Below are positions 7,255 to 15,411 of a stretch of DNA of 33,948 nucleotides, piece after piece. The DNA comes from Pirellula staleyi DSM 6068 (GTDB lineage: Bacteria > Planctomycetota > Planctomycetia > Pirellulales > Pirellulaceae). Location: contig CAMBSL010000035.1 in the NCBI GenBank assembly GCA_945870455.1, positions 1 through 33,948 on the forward strand, read 5' to 3'. The first letter of the stretch is position 1, and each line of letters begins with the position of its first letter. The notes beneath the pieces were generated by a model, which was not told the DNA's origin, did no database searches, and saw nothing but the letters and a program-made list of their open reading frames with translations. Both the position numbers and the translations under genes were made by a program.

Positions 7255-8406
7255 ATGATGATCAGGGTTTTCTCTACGTTGGGCCACTTCCATTCCTCGG
7301 TGGTTTCGACCCTTGTCGGAGAACAGCCCAGCTACATAAATGCCGGGCAACGTGTTGCGTTGCTCGACGGAATCAAAGGAATAGCCGCTTGTGTCATCGT
7401 AGGACATCACTTGAGCGAATTCTCGCCAAGCGCGGAACTGGCCAATCAATTTGCGCCAAGTCTGATGTATGGGATTTACAACTACGGATTGTTTATTGTT
7501 CACCTATTTTTCGTCTTCGGTGGATTCGCATTGGCGATGGCGATGCCCGACGAAACGATTTCATGGCGTAAAGCTTTCTCCTCCTTCGGAACAAGATACG
7601 TCCGCTTAGCGGTTCCCTATCTTGTCATGCTACTCCTCTTGGTTGCTGTGTCCTGGTCAGCCTTGGGTCGCACCATGGAGCCGCCGCTAATCGATTCCTT
7701 TTCTTGGTCGCAATTGTTCGCTCACGTGTTTTTTCTTCAAGATGTACTGGGCTATGGGAATTTGTCGGCGGGCACATGGTATTTATGTATCGATCTTCAG
7801 TACGTGGGCCTGTTTTTGATGATTCAGGCATTGCTGAATACGGTAGGAAAAGTCACTCGGCAGGATTTCGACGGACCCGTTGCTATGTCCGTAGTATTGA
7901 TTCCTCTGGGGTTGGTATCCGTCTGGTATTGGAATCGAATCCTCGAGTACGAGGTCTTTGTTTTTTACTTCCTGGGGCCACTGGTCCTAGGTTCGCTTAT
8001 CGCATGGACACTCAAAGGCAAAATCTCTTGGTGGGTACTTCTCTTTTATGCGACAGCCATGACAGCGTCCCTCGCGATCGAATTTCGACCAAGAGTCTTA
8101 GTTGGGCTCGGCTCAGGGCTGATCCTGGTCGCGTGTATCCGATTCTGGCAGACGCTTCCGATTCCGTCACCCATACTTTGGCTGGGGAAAGTCTCGTATA
8201 GTTTGTTCCTAATTCACTATTTGGTGAATGGAGTGGTATTGAATGGACTAGATCCTTGGATAGGTAGTAGCCCCGCGCGGGCCTTTGCTGCCCTACCGAT
8301 CGCCTTCTTGGCAAGCCTTGTTGCCGCAGCGGGACTGTACTATTGGGTCGAAGCCCCAAGCGATCGATTTCTCAAATCGCTGCGGAAGAAACGCTGTCAC
8401 CCCTAG
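7255..8406 (+). CDS. Acyltransferase-3 family integral membrane protein
   Basis: 383 residues, very hydrophobic, with about ten membrane segments and a short basic C-terminal tail (SLRKKR). The opening of the domain, LLDGIKGIAACVIVGHHL at about 36-53, is the family signature with the catalytic-type histidine at 51 or 52. FFVFGGFALAM and the late KVSYSLFLIHYL also fit. These enzymes move acetyl or other acyl groups onto exported sugars, lipopolysaccharide or peptidoglycan. The acceptor is unknown here, since no polysaccharide cluster lies next to it. There are two adjacent Met codons (7255 and 7258), so the start is uncertain by one residue. It precedes sufR by 97 bases but is functionally unrelated to it. 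Confidence 0.87.
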   Translation: MMIRVFSTLGHFHSSVVSTLVGEQPSYINAGQRVALLDGIKGIAACVIVGHHLSEFSPSAELANQFAPSLMYGIYNYGLFIVHLFFVFGGFALAMAMPDETISWRKAFSSFGTRYVRLAVPYLVMLLLLVAVSWSALGRTMEPPLIDSFSWSQLFAHVFFLQDVLGYGNLSAGTWYLCIDLQYVGLFLMIQALLNTVGKVTRQDFDGPVAMSVVLIPLGLVSVWYWNRILEYEVFVFYFLGPLVLGSLIAWTLKGKISWWVLLFYATAMTASLAIEFRPRVLVGLGSGLILVACIRFWQTLPIPSPILWLGKVSYSLFLIHYLVNGVVLNGLDPWIGSSPARAFAALPIAFLASLVAAAGLYYWVEAPSDRFLKSLRKKRCHP

Positions 8407-8426
8407 ATGTTTTTTCGCACCCCAGC

Positions 8427-8454
8427 TTGTCAAAACTAGGCGAACGGATAGACT
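8427..8454 (+). promoter_or_regulatory. Candidate promoter for the suf operon
   Basis: TTGTCA (8427-8432), a 16-base spacer, then TAGACT (8449-8454), 49 bases before the sufR start. It is the only fair sigma-70-like pair I see in the gap. I did not find a clear SufR-type inverted repeat. Confidence 0.3.
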
Positions 8455-8503
8455 TCATCCAGTCACGGATCCCCACCGCTAGAGTATTGATCGCCAAATT
8501 TAC

Positions 8504-9193
8504 ATGGATTTACTAGAAAAGCAAAGCGAATCCCCGGTTCGTCCTGTAGATCAGTTGGTTCTCGATATACTCCGCCGAAAAGAGGGTCTGTCGGTTACCG
8601 ACCTAATGGAGCGGCTTGAAGTAACAGCAACCGCCATTCGCCAGAGATTGGATCGCCTGGAAGAATGCGGTTTTATCGAACGTCGCAAACAGAGCGTCGG
8701 TCGAGGGCGTCCTTCCTTTAGCTATTTTTTGACTGGTCTCGGATGGCGTCAGGCGGGGGTGACATATAGTGATTTAGCGATTGCTATGTGGAATGAGATC
8801 AACAAGCTAGACAACGAGGTTTTCAAAGCTGTCTTGATCGATCGCGTTTCCCAGCGAATGGGCGGATCATTTCGGGAAATGCTGCCGGACGCTCCGCTTG
8901 AGGAACGAATGCGGGTCATGGCTAGCGTACTTTCAAATCGCAAGATACCGACATGCATAACGAACGGCTTTGGTTTGCCTGTTTTGGAGGTTCAAGCGTG
9001 TCCTTATCCAGATCTAGTCGGAGATGGGTTTGACAGAAGCGTATGCAATCTAGAAACAAAAGTGATCAGCGCTGCTTTGGGACACAACATGGAGTTGTCG
9101 CAATGTCGACTCGATGGGCACAGTTGCTGCCAGTTCAAACCTGCGGTTATCACCGAAGTTGTCGCGAACCAAATCGCAGGGTCGACTCGCTGA
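8504..9193 (+). CDS. sufR: SufR-like iron-sulfur cluster-sensing transcriptional regulator
   Basis: 229 residues. An N-terminal winged helix-turn-helix (about 15-80: VLDILRRKEGLSVTDLMERL, then TATAIRQRLDRLEECGFIER and GRGRPSFSY) is followed by an all-helical region. The C-terminal cysteine cluster has CPYP (Cys166), Cys181, SQCRLDG (Cys201) and CCQF (Cys208/209). This is the arrangement of SufR, whose Fe-S cluster controls repression of suf genes. It is the first gene of the suf block, 60 bases before sufC and on the same strand, so it probably controls its own operon. Most remaining doubt is about cluster type and direction of control, not family. Confidence 0.88.
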   Translation: MDLLEKQSESPVRPVDQLVLDILRRKEGLSVTDLMERLEVTATAIRQRLDRLEECGFIERRKQSVGRGRPSFSYFLTGLGWRQAGVTYSDLAIAMWNEINKLDNEVFKAVLIDRVSQRMGGSFREMLPDAPLEERMRVMASVLSNRKIPTCITNGFGLPVLEVQACPYPDLVGDGFDRSVCNLETKVISAALGHNMELSQCRLDGHSCCQFKPAVITEVVANQIAGSTR

Positions 9194-9253
9194 AAACCAC
9201 TCCAAACTTACCTTTTAACCTTTTTCAAACTGTCTTTTGGATCAAAAATAACG

Positions 9254-10075
9254 ATGTCCCATATTCTTCGAATTGAAAATTTGCATGTCGCTGTCGATGG
9301 GAAAGCAATCTTACGTGGCGTCAATTTAGAAATGAAGTTTGGCGAAACCCATGCGATGATGGGGCCGAACGGCTCGGGGAAGAGCACGCTCGGATTGGCG
9401 ATCGCGGGACATCCCAACTACGTGATCACGGAGGGGACCATCACTCTGGATGGTGAGGACATTACCGAGTGGGAGGCTGACCAACGTGCTCGCGCCGGAA
9501 TCTTTATGGCTTTTCAAAGGCCGGTTGCCATTCCGGGAGTGAAGACCGCAGACTTTTTGCGACACGCAGCGACAAACGTGCGACGACCGGACCGCAAGGA
9601 AGGCGAAGACTTGATTCCAATGCGTGAATTTCGCAAGGAACTTAAGGCGAAGATGTCCCAGCTCAAAATCGATACGGAGTTTGCACGCCGTTACGTCAAC
9701 GACGGTTTCTCCGGTGGCGAAATGAAGCGGGCTGAGATCCTCACGATGGCAATGCTTTCGCCAAAATTTTCGATTCTTGATGAAACCGATAGCGGGCTCG
9801 ATGCCGATGCTGTCAAGCTTGCCAGCGCTTCGATCGCGGAAATTGGTCGCGACAAAATGGGGCTCCTAATCATCACCCACCATGATAAACTCCTTGAGCA
9901 TAACCCACCTCAATTTACTCACGTGATGTTGGGTGGCCGAATTGTCGAGACGGGCGGGGCCGAACTTGCCCGCGAACTACATGACCATGGTTATGATCGT
10001 ATTCGCAAGACCTATCCGGACGCGGAAGCAGCAAATCAAGAAATGCTCGCGAAAGAGGAAGCGGTCGCGGTCTAA
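9254..10075 (+). CDS. sufC: Fe-S cluster assembly ATPase SufC
   Basis: ABC-type ATPase of the SufBC2D scaffold. 273 residues with Walker A GPNGSGKST (about 38-46), the Q-loop region MAFQRP, signature SGGEMKRAEI and the SufC-specific Walker B/D-loop LDETDSGLD, then an H-loop ITHHDKLL. It is slightly longer than E. coli SufC (248) because of a short insertion (NVRRPDRKEGEDLIPMREF) and a C-terminal extension. It acts in the cytoplasm, where ATP binding reshapes SufB-SufD to expose cluster assembly sites. The start at 9254 gives the normal MSHILRIENLHV opening; no clear Shine-Dalgarno. Confidence 0.97.
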   Translation: MSHILRIENLHVAVDGKAILRGVNLEMKFGETHAMMGPNGSGKSTLGLAIAGHPNYVITEGTITLDGEDITEWEADQRARAGIFMAFQRPVAIPGVKTADFLRHAATNVRRPDRKEGEDLIPMREFRKELKAKMSQLKIDTEFARRYVNDGFSGGEMKRAEILTMAMLSPKFSILDETDSGLDADAVKLASASIAEIGRDKMGLLIITHHDKLLEHNPPQFTHVMLGGRIVETGGAELARELHDHGYDRIRKTYPDAEAANQEMLAKEEAVAV

Positions 10076-10095
10076 CCGATCCGGCTCAATCCAAA

Positions 10096-10129
10096 CCTCA
10101 AAAAATAACTGTCCTCAAAAAATAATTGT
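10096..10129. repeat. 17-bp tandem duplication between sufC and sufB
   Basis: CCTCAAAAAATAACTGT at 10096-10112 is repeated at 10113-10129 with one change (C to T). It lies in the 104-base gap that precedes sufB. Confidence 0.9.
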
Positions 10130-10179
10130 CCGAACAACGCCGCAATCCATTGCGGCCTACCCAGAATAGAAATAATCGC

Positions 10180-11586
10180 ATGTCAACAGATATCGCATCG
10201 TCGGAATCGATTGGGGAAATCAACAAGTATGATTTCAGAACCGAGAGCAAAGCGTTTTTCAAGGCTCGCAAAGGAGTCGACGCGGAGATCGTAAACCAGA
10301 TTTCCGAAATGAAGAATGAACCGGAGTGGATGCGGAACTATCGCCTCAAGGCGTTAGAGATCTTCAATTCCAAGCCGATGCCAAACTGGGGCGGAGCCAT
10401 TGATATCAATTTTCAAGATATCTACTACTACCTCAAGCCCACCGATAAGCAGGGGAAAACTTGGGACGAAGTTCCCCAAGAAATTAAGGACACTTTCGAC
10501 AAGCTTGGGATTCCTGAAGCGGAAAAGAAATTCCTTTCGGGTGTGAAAGCTCAATTCGAGAGCGAAGTGGTTTACGGATCTCTCAAGCAAGATCTTGCCG
10601 ACCAAGGCGTGATCTTCACCGATACCGATTCGGCCATCCGAGACTACCCTGACCTAGTCCGAGAGTACTTCGGTACGATCATCCCGTCGACCGACAACAA
10701 GTTCGCCGCCCTCAACTCTGCGGTCTGGTCTGGCGGTTCGTTTATTTACGTGCCAAAGGGAGTCAAAATCGAATTCCCTCTTCAAGCCTATTTTCGCATC
10801 AACGCAGAAAACATGGGGCAATTCGAACGAACCTTGATCATCGTCGACGAAGGTGCCTCGGTGCATTATGTAGAGGGCTGCACCGCCCCAATGTATTCGT
10901 CCGAATCGCTCCATTCGGCAGTGGTCGAAATCATTTGCAAACGCGGTAGCCGATGCCGTTACACGACCATCCAGAACTGGGCAAACAACATTTACAATCT
11001 TGTGACCAAGCGGGCGGTTGCTTACGCAGACGCCACCATGGAATGGGTGGACGGCAATCTTGGTAGCAAGTTGACAATGAAGTATCCAGCCGTGTACATG
11101 CTGGAGCCAGGCGCCCGAGGCGAGATTTTGTCTATCGCCTTCGCCTCGAAAGGCCAACATCAAGATGCGGGTGCAAAACTAGTTCACTGTGCACCTCACA
11201 CCACAGGTCAAATCATCAGCAAATCCATTTCAAAAGGTGGCGGACGCAGCAGCTATCGCGGCTTGGTCAAAGTCGAAAAGGGTGCCAAAAAATCGAAGTG
11301 CAACGTGGTTTGCGATGCGTTGATCTTGGATTCCAAAAGTCGCAGCGATACCTATCCCTACATTGAGATCTTAGAACAGGATGTCAGCGTCGGGCACGAA
11401 GCCAGCGTCTCGCGTATCGGAGAAGAACAAATGTTCTATCTGATGAGCCGTGGCTTATCTAACGCTGAGGCCAGCACCATGATCGTCAACGGTTTCATTG
11501 AGCCACTCGTCAAGGAATTGCCGATGGAGTATGCCGTAGAAATGAACCGTTTGATTCAGTTGCAAATGGAAGGGTCAGTGGGCTAA
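10180..11586 (+). CDS. sufB: Fe-S cluster assembly scaffold protein SufB
   Basis: 468 residues, the usual SufB length. It has the beta-helix scaffold fold signature in its conserved stretches: [40 protein letters not shown] and [27 protein letters not shown] holds the cysteine that aligns with the sulfur-accepting Cys405 of E. coli SufB, and [22 protein letters not shown] holds the conserved His-Glu pair. With SufC and SufD it forms the scaffold where clusters are built. The start at 10180 ([13 protein letters not shown]) matches the family; an in-frame ATG at 10126 would encode an unlikely Arg/Asn-rich leader. sufD begins 4 bases after the stop, so translation is probably coupled. Confidence 0.97.
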   Translation: MSTDIASSESIGEINKYDFRTESKAFFKARKGVDAEIVNQISEMKNEPEWMRNYRLKALEIFNSKPMPNWGGAIDINFQDIYYYLKPTDKQGKTWDEVPQEIKDTFDKLGIPEAEKKFLSGVKAQFESEVVYGSLKQDLADQGVIFTDTDSAIRDYPDLVREYFGTIIPSTDNKFAALNSAVWSGGSFIYVPKGVKIEFPLQAYFRINAENMGQFERTLIIVDEGASVHYVEGCTAPMYSSESLHSAVVEIICKRGSRCRYTTIQNWANNIYNLVTKRAVAYADATMEWVDGNLGSKLTMKYPAVYMLEPGARGEILSIAFASKGQHQDAGAKLVHCAPHTTGQIISKSISKGGGRSSYRGLVKVEKGAKKSKCNVVCDALILDSKSRSDTYPYIEILEQDVSVGHEASVSRIGEEQMFYLMSRGLSNAEASTMIVNGFIEPLVKELPMEYAVEMNRLIQLQMEGSVG

Positions 11587-11590
11587 CCGT

Positions 11591-12913
11591 ATGACAACGA
11601 CAATTTCTCGCAACGACCTTGCCGGTTTTAATCAAACCGGTTTCAATCAACTTTTGGAAAGACGCATCGATCCCGTCTGGCTCACCCAAGCACGAAAAGA
11701 CGCCTGGGCGGCGTTCGAATCGATGGGGTGGCCTAACCCTCGCGATGAGAATTGGATGCGTTCCGATCTCCGCGGATTCAAGCTGGATCGATACCAACCC
11801 ATCAATGAATCCGAGACACAATCGGTTGAGAATGCCCCGGTTCGGCTAATCCAAGGGGTGAATGTTGGTGGCTCGCTGAGGTCCGAGAATGGCGTCGTGA
11901 CAACGGAATCACTCGATCCGAAGTACGCAGCTCAAGGCGTCATCTTCGGTTCCCTGAGCCGATGCGCACGGGATCACGCGGAACTAGTGAAGAAGTATCT
12001 CCATTCGCAGATCGATATTCATGCCGATCGGTTCGCGGCTTTGCAAGCAGCCATGTGGACGGATGGCTACTTTCTTTATGTACCAAAAAATGTAGTGGTG
12101 GATAAACCCCTTCATATCCATGCGGCTATGGGCGACGGCAAAGTCGACGTGACGCACGTTTTGGTAATCCTAGAGGAAGGTGCCGAAACCACTGTCCTAT
12201 TTGAATCGACCAGCCCGAACGATGATGCTGGCGGATTTCATTGTGGTGGTTTGGAATTTGTATTAAATGCGCGTTCCAATCTCCGATTTGTTGGTTTGCA
12301 AGACTGGGGTTGTGGCACTTGGCATTTCGCTCACAAACGTGCACGCGTCGGTCAAGATGCAAACCTCCAGTGGACGATTGCCGCCATGGGATCGCGGTTT
12401 GCTCAAGTGGACCAACAAGTAGCGCTTGTTGGACCTGGCGCCAGCAGTCACGTAAATGGAGTTATGTTTACACGGGATAAACAACACCTCACTTACAATA
12501 CCATTCAACAGCATTCGGCGCCCCATTGCACGAGCGACTTCCTTTACAAAGCGGTGTTGCAAGATCGATCCCGAACCGTTTGGCGGGGGATGATCAAGGT
12601 GGATGTCGGGGCGGACAAAACCGACGGGTATCAACGCAACGACAATTTACTTTTGAGCGACAACGCCAGAGCGGATTCGATTCCTGGTCTCGAAATCAAA
12701 GCGGATGACGTGCGCTGCACTCACGGTAGCACAAGCGGACGAGTCGACGAAGAGTTGATTTTCTATGCACAGTCACGAGGTTTCACGAGGGTCGAGGCCG
12801 TGCGTTTGATCGTGACTGGATTCTTCCAACAAATCTTTGACCGAGTCACCATCGAAAGTGTGCGAGAAGCTCTAGGTGTTGCAATCGCTCGACAAGTTCG
12901 CCAATACGAATAG
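11591..12913 (+). CDS. sufD: Fe-S cluster assembly protein SufD
   Basis: 440 residues, a paralogue of SufB. It shows AAMWTDGYFLYVPKNVVVDK, the beta-helix repeats, and the C-terminal CTHGSTSGRVDEELIFYAQSRG, whose histidine corresponds to the cluster-binding His360 of E. coli SufD. The N-terminal region (WLTQARKDAWAAFESMGWP) is typical of SufD. It partners SufB in the SufBC2D complex and is needed for iron entry in characterised systems. It starts 4 bases after sufB and ends 20 bases before the Rieske gene. Confidence 0.95.
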   Translation: MTTTISRNDLAGFNQTGFNQLLERRIDPVWLTQARKDAWAAFESMGWPNPRDENWMRSDLRGFKLDRYQPINESETQSVENAPVRLIQGVNVGGSLRSENGVVTTESLDPKYAAQGVIFGSLSRCARDHAELVKKYLHSQIDIHADRFAALQAAMWTDGYFLYVPKNVVVDKPLHIHAAMGDGKVDVTHVLVILEEGAETTVLFESTSPNDDAGGFHCGGLEFVLNARSNLRFVGLQDWGCGTWHFAHKRARVGQDANLQWTIAAMGSRFAQVDQQVALVGPGASSHVNGVMFTRDKQHLTYNTIQQHSAPHCTSDFLYKAVLQDRSRTVWRGMIKVDVGADKTDGYQRNDNLLLSDNARADSIPGLEIKADDVRCTHGSTSGRVDEELIFYAQSRGFTRVEAVRLIVTGFFQQIFDRVTIESVREALGVAIARQVRQYE

Positions 12914-12933
12914 AAAGTTTCTTCTCAACGACA

Positions 12934-13266
12934 ATGGCTTCACAAATAAAAGAATTTCAACTCGCCTGCAAGCTTAGCGATCTCAGACCGAATCATCCGA
13001 ATACGATCGAGATTGACGATCGGTTTGTTGTGGTCGTACTCCTGAACGCTCAAGTGTTTTGCTTAGAGGATTTATGTACTCACGACGGAGGAACGCTCGG
13101 GGACGGCGAGATGGATGGCAACTGTTTGGTGTGTCCAAGGCACGGAGCCAAATTTGATGTTCGAACCGGTGAGGCCATGTGCATGCCTGCGACCGAACCC
13201 ACTTTGTCTCACGAAGTCGAAGTTCGAGGCGACGAGGTGTTTGTCCGGCTTCGCGATACGGTATAG
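12934..13266 (+). CDS. Rieske-type [2Fe-2S] ferredoxin in the suf operon
   Basis: 110 residues and soluble, with no signal peptide or membrane anchor. The two Rieske ligand motifs are present: LCTHDGG (Cys48, His50) and CPRHGAKFD (Cys67, His70), 16 residues apart, the spacing of NirD/BphF-like ferredoxins. It is embedded 20 bases after sufD and 76 before sufT. Similar Rieske proteins, annotated as non-haem iron oxygenase ferredoxin subunits, are known in actinobacterial suf operons, so a role as electron donor or early cluster recipient is plausible but inferred. There is no oxygenase nearby for it to serve. Confidence 0.92.
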   Translation: MASQIKEFQLACKLSDLRPNHPNTIEIDDRFVVVVLLNAQVFCLEDLCTHDGGTLGDGEMDGNCLVCPRHGAKFDVRTGEAMCMPATEPTLSHEVEVRGDEVFVRLRDTV

Positions 13267-13342
13267 TTTAGTAAGCTTGGTGAACTGTTCACCGATCCTG
13301 TTCCCTTTCAACTGCCACAATCCAATCCAATCCAATTGAAAA

Positions 13343-13660
13343 ATGCCTATTTCCGAAGACCAAGTTCGCGATCAATTGAAACTAGTGATCGATCCTGAGT
13401 TGTTTGTTAACATCGTCGACTTAGGCCTAATCTATGTTGTTGACATTCAACCAGGCGAAGACGACAAGCAAAATGTCAATGTCGAAATGACGTTGACCAG
13501 TCCGATGTGCCCTGCCGGTCCGCAATTGGTTGCCAACAGCAGACAGGTTGTCGAATCGATCGAAGGCGTCGGTGCGGTCGACATCAAAGTCGTGATGGAC
13601 CCGCCATGGACACAAGATTGCATGACCGAAGACGCGCGAGATCAATTAGGCATTTTCTAG
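13343..13660 (+). CDS. sufT: SufT-like MIP18/DUF59 family Fe-S maturation protein
   Basis: 105 residues, essentially one MIP18 (DUF59) domain. DPELFVNIVDLGLIY is the family opening, MTLTSPMCPAGPQL contains the conserved cysteine (Cys56), and PPWTQDCMTEDAR is the closing motif. SufT-type proteins help mature [4Fe-4S] client enzymes, and the family is frequent in suf operons. It is free-standing here and not fused to another domain. It ends 32 bases before the SufE-SufS fusion gene. Confidence 0.92.
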   Translation: MPISEDQVRDQLKLVIDPELFVNIVDLGLIYVVDIQPGEDDKQNVNVEMTLTSPMCPAGPQLVANSRQVVESIEGVGAVDIKVVMDPPWTQDCMTEDARDQLGIF

Positions 13661-13692
13661 GTCAAACCATTGTTCAAGAAAGAGTTGAATGC

Positions 13693-15411
13693 ATGGACGC
13701 CCATGTGACGTACGCCGATCTGTCTGAGCTGCAAGACGAGTTTATCGAATTAGAAACGGCAGACGAGCGAATCCAGTTTTTGATCGAGCTTGGGCAGACC
13801 TTACCAGCCTTTCCAGACAAATTCTGCACGGAGGAATTTCGGGTGGTTGGTTGTCAAAGCATGGTTTGGATTGTTCCAAAGTGGGATGGTGAGCAATTTC
13901 ATTTCCAGGCCTCGAGCGATGCTCCGATGGTGAGAGGACTCGTAGCGCTTTTACTGTCCATCTACTCGGGAAAGGAGCCGGCGGTTATCTCTGCATTTCC
14001 CATTGAGTCCCTTCTCGAAAAACTGCACTTAAAGTCATTTTTGTCCCCATTGAGAAGCAATGGTCTGCACTCAATGATTCGCCAAATTCGCCAATACGCA
14101 GAGTCCAAGCAATCGGCGTCGGATCCGCACTTTTCGCCAAAGAGGGATTTGCAGTTAGACCGTGCACAAGACTTAGGTCCATTGCATTTGCGCATCGAAT
14201 CGATTCGAGCCGACTTTCCGATATTGAAAGTCCAGAATGAATCGGGAGTGCCGATCGCTTACTTGGATAACGCGGCTTCCTCTCAACGTCCACAGTCTGT
14301 GATCGATTCTATCTCAGATGTGTTCTCCGGGCACTACGCCAACGTTCATCGTTCTGGGCACGAGTGGGCTGTCGCGACCACGGAAAAGCTTGAAGCGAGC
14401 CGCGAAGCAGTCCGTCGATTTATCCATGCGTCGAAATGCGAAGAAATCATTTTTACCGCTGGGGCGACTGCATCGATCAATTTGATCGCTTTTGCTTGGG
14501 GAGATGCAAACCTGAAAAGTGGCGATGAGATATTGATTTCGGAAATGGAGCATCATTCGAACATCGTCCCGTGGCAGCAGCTGTGCCAACGCAGGGGATG
14601 CACGATTCGATGGGTGCCAGTGCGAGCCGACTACACATTGGATTTCGAGCGATTCGAGTCCATGCTTTCGAACAAGACCAAGTTGGTTGCGATTACGGCC
14701 GTTTCGAACGTTTTGGGAACGATCAATCCAGTGCGGCAAATGGCAGCCGCCGCCCATGCCTATGGTGCAACCGTTGTTGTGGATGCCGCTCAAGCGACGC
14801 CGCACGGATCGATCGATGTGCGGGAGTGGGATGCCGATTTCGTCGTCTTTAGTGGTCATAAGATGTTGGCGTCCTCAGGCGTTGGGGTCTGCTACGGGAA
14901 ACGCTCACTGCTTGAATCTATGCCACCGTGGCAAGGAGGAGGCAGCATGATAAAATCGGTCACCTTCGACGGTTTTTCGGCTGCGGGTCTACCGCACAAA
15001 TTCGAGGCTGGCACACCTCCGATCGCGGAGATTATTTCGATGAAGCCCGCAATCGAATATCTGGAAGCGATCGGCCACGATCGTTTGATGGAGCACGAGA
15101 GGCTTTTGGTGGGGCGAGCGATCGCGGGGCTTGCAAAGTTAGACCGAGTTCAAATGTACTCTCCGGCCTTGGATAACAAATGCGGAGTGATTTCGTTCTC
15201 GGTTGAAGGTATTCATGGAGAGGAGATTGCTCGGGTTCTTGATAGCCGAGGAATCGCGATTCGAGTTGGCCATCATTGCGCGATGCCATTGCACTCGCGG
15301 TTGGGTGTTTCGGTCACGTGCCGAGCCAGTTTCTATTTATACAACACAACCGACGAAGTCAGTCGTTTCGTTGAATCGGTTGGGAATGCGATCCGCTTGT
15401 TGAGTCGCTAG
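13693..15411 (+). CDS. sufS: SufE-SufS fusion: sulfur transfer protein fused to cysteine desulfurase
   Basis: 572 residues in two full domains. Residues about 5-140 are SufE: LQDEFIELETADERIQFLIELG and VGCQSMVW with the sulfur-accepting Cys54. After a linker (about 140-165), residues 165-572 are a SufS-type class V aminotransferase: AYLDNAASSQRP, MEHHSNIVPWQ, VVDAAQATPHG, FSGHKM with PLP lysine 390, and RVGHHCAMPLH with active-site Cys529. The enzyme takes sulfur from cysteine as persulfide on Cys529 and should hand it to Cys54 in the same chain, then to SufB. The start at 13693 has an AGAAAGAG stretch upstream; an in-frame reading from 13507 lies over sufT and is rejected. No separate sufE or sufU is present. 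The TAG stop overlaps the stop of the convergent HD gene. Confidence 0.95.
   Translation: MDAHVTYADLSELQDEFIELETADERIQFLIELGQTLPAFPDKFCTEEFRVVGCQSMVWIVPKWDGEQFHFQASSDAPMVRGLVALLLSIYSGKEPAVISAFPIESLLEKLHLKSFLSPLRSNGLHSMIRQIRQYAESKQSASDPHFSPKRDLQLDRAQDLGPLHLRIESIRADFPILKVQNESGVPIAYLDNAASSQRPQSVIDSISDVFSGHYANVHRSGHEWAVATTEKLEASREAVRRFIHASKCEEIIFTAGATASINLIAFAWGDANLKSGDEILISEMEHHSNIVPWQQLCQRRGCTIRWVPVRADYTLDFERFESMLSNKTKLVAITAVSNVLGTINPVRQMAAAAHAYGATVVVDAAQATPHGSIDVREWDADFVVFSGHKMLASSGVGVCYGKRSLLESMPPWQGGGSMIKSVTFDGFSAAGLPHKFEAGTPPIAEIISMKPAIEYLEAIGHDRLMEHERLLVGRAIAGLAKLDRVQMYSPALDNKCGVISFSVEGIHGEEIARVLDSRGIAIRVGHHCAMPLHSRLGVSVTCRASFYLYNTTDEVSRFVESVGNAIRLLSR

Noticed and set aside
7177-7503. 108-residue minus-strand frame overlapping the acyltransferase start
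   Set aside because: No motif, no promoter context, and most of it is antisense to the acyltransferase coding region.
13507-13692. Upstream extension of the SufE-SufS frame (634-residue reading)
   Set aside because: The extension overlaps sufT in another frame, is Arg/Cys-rich nonsense, and the SufE domain starts normally at 13693.
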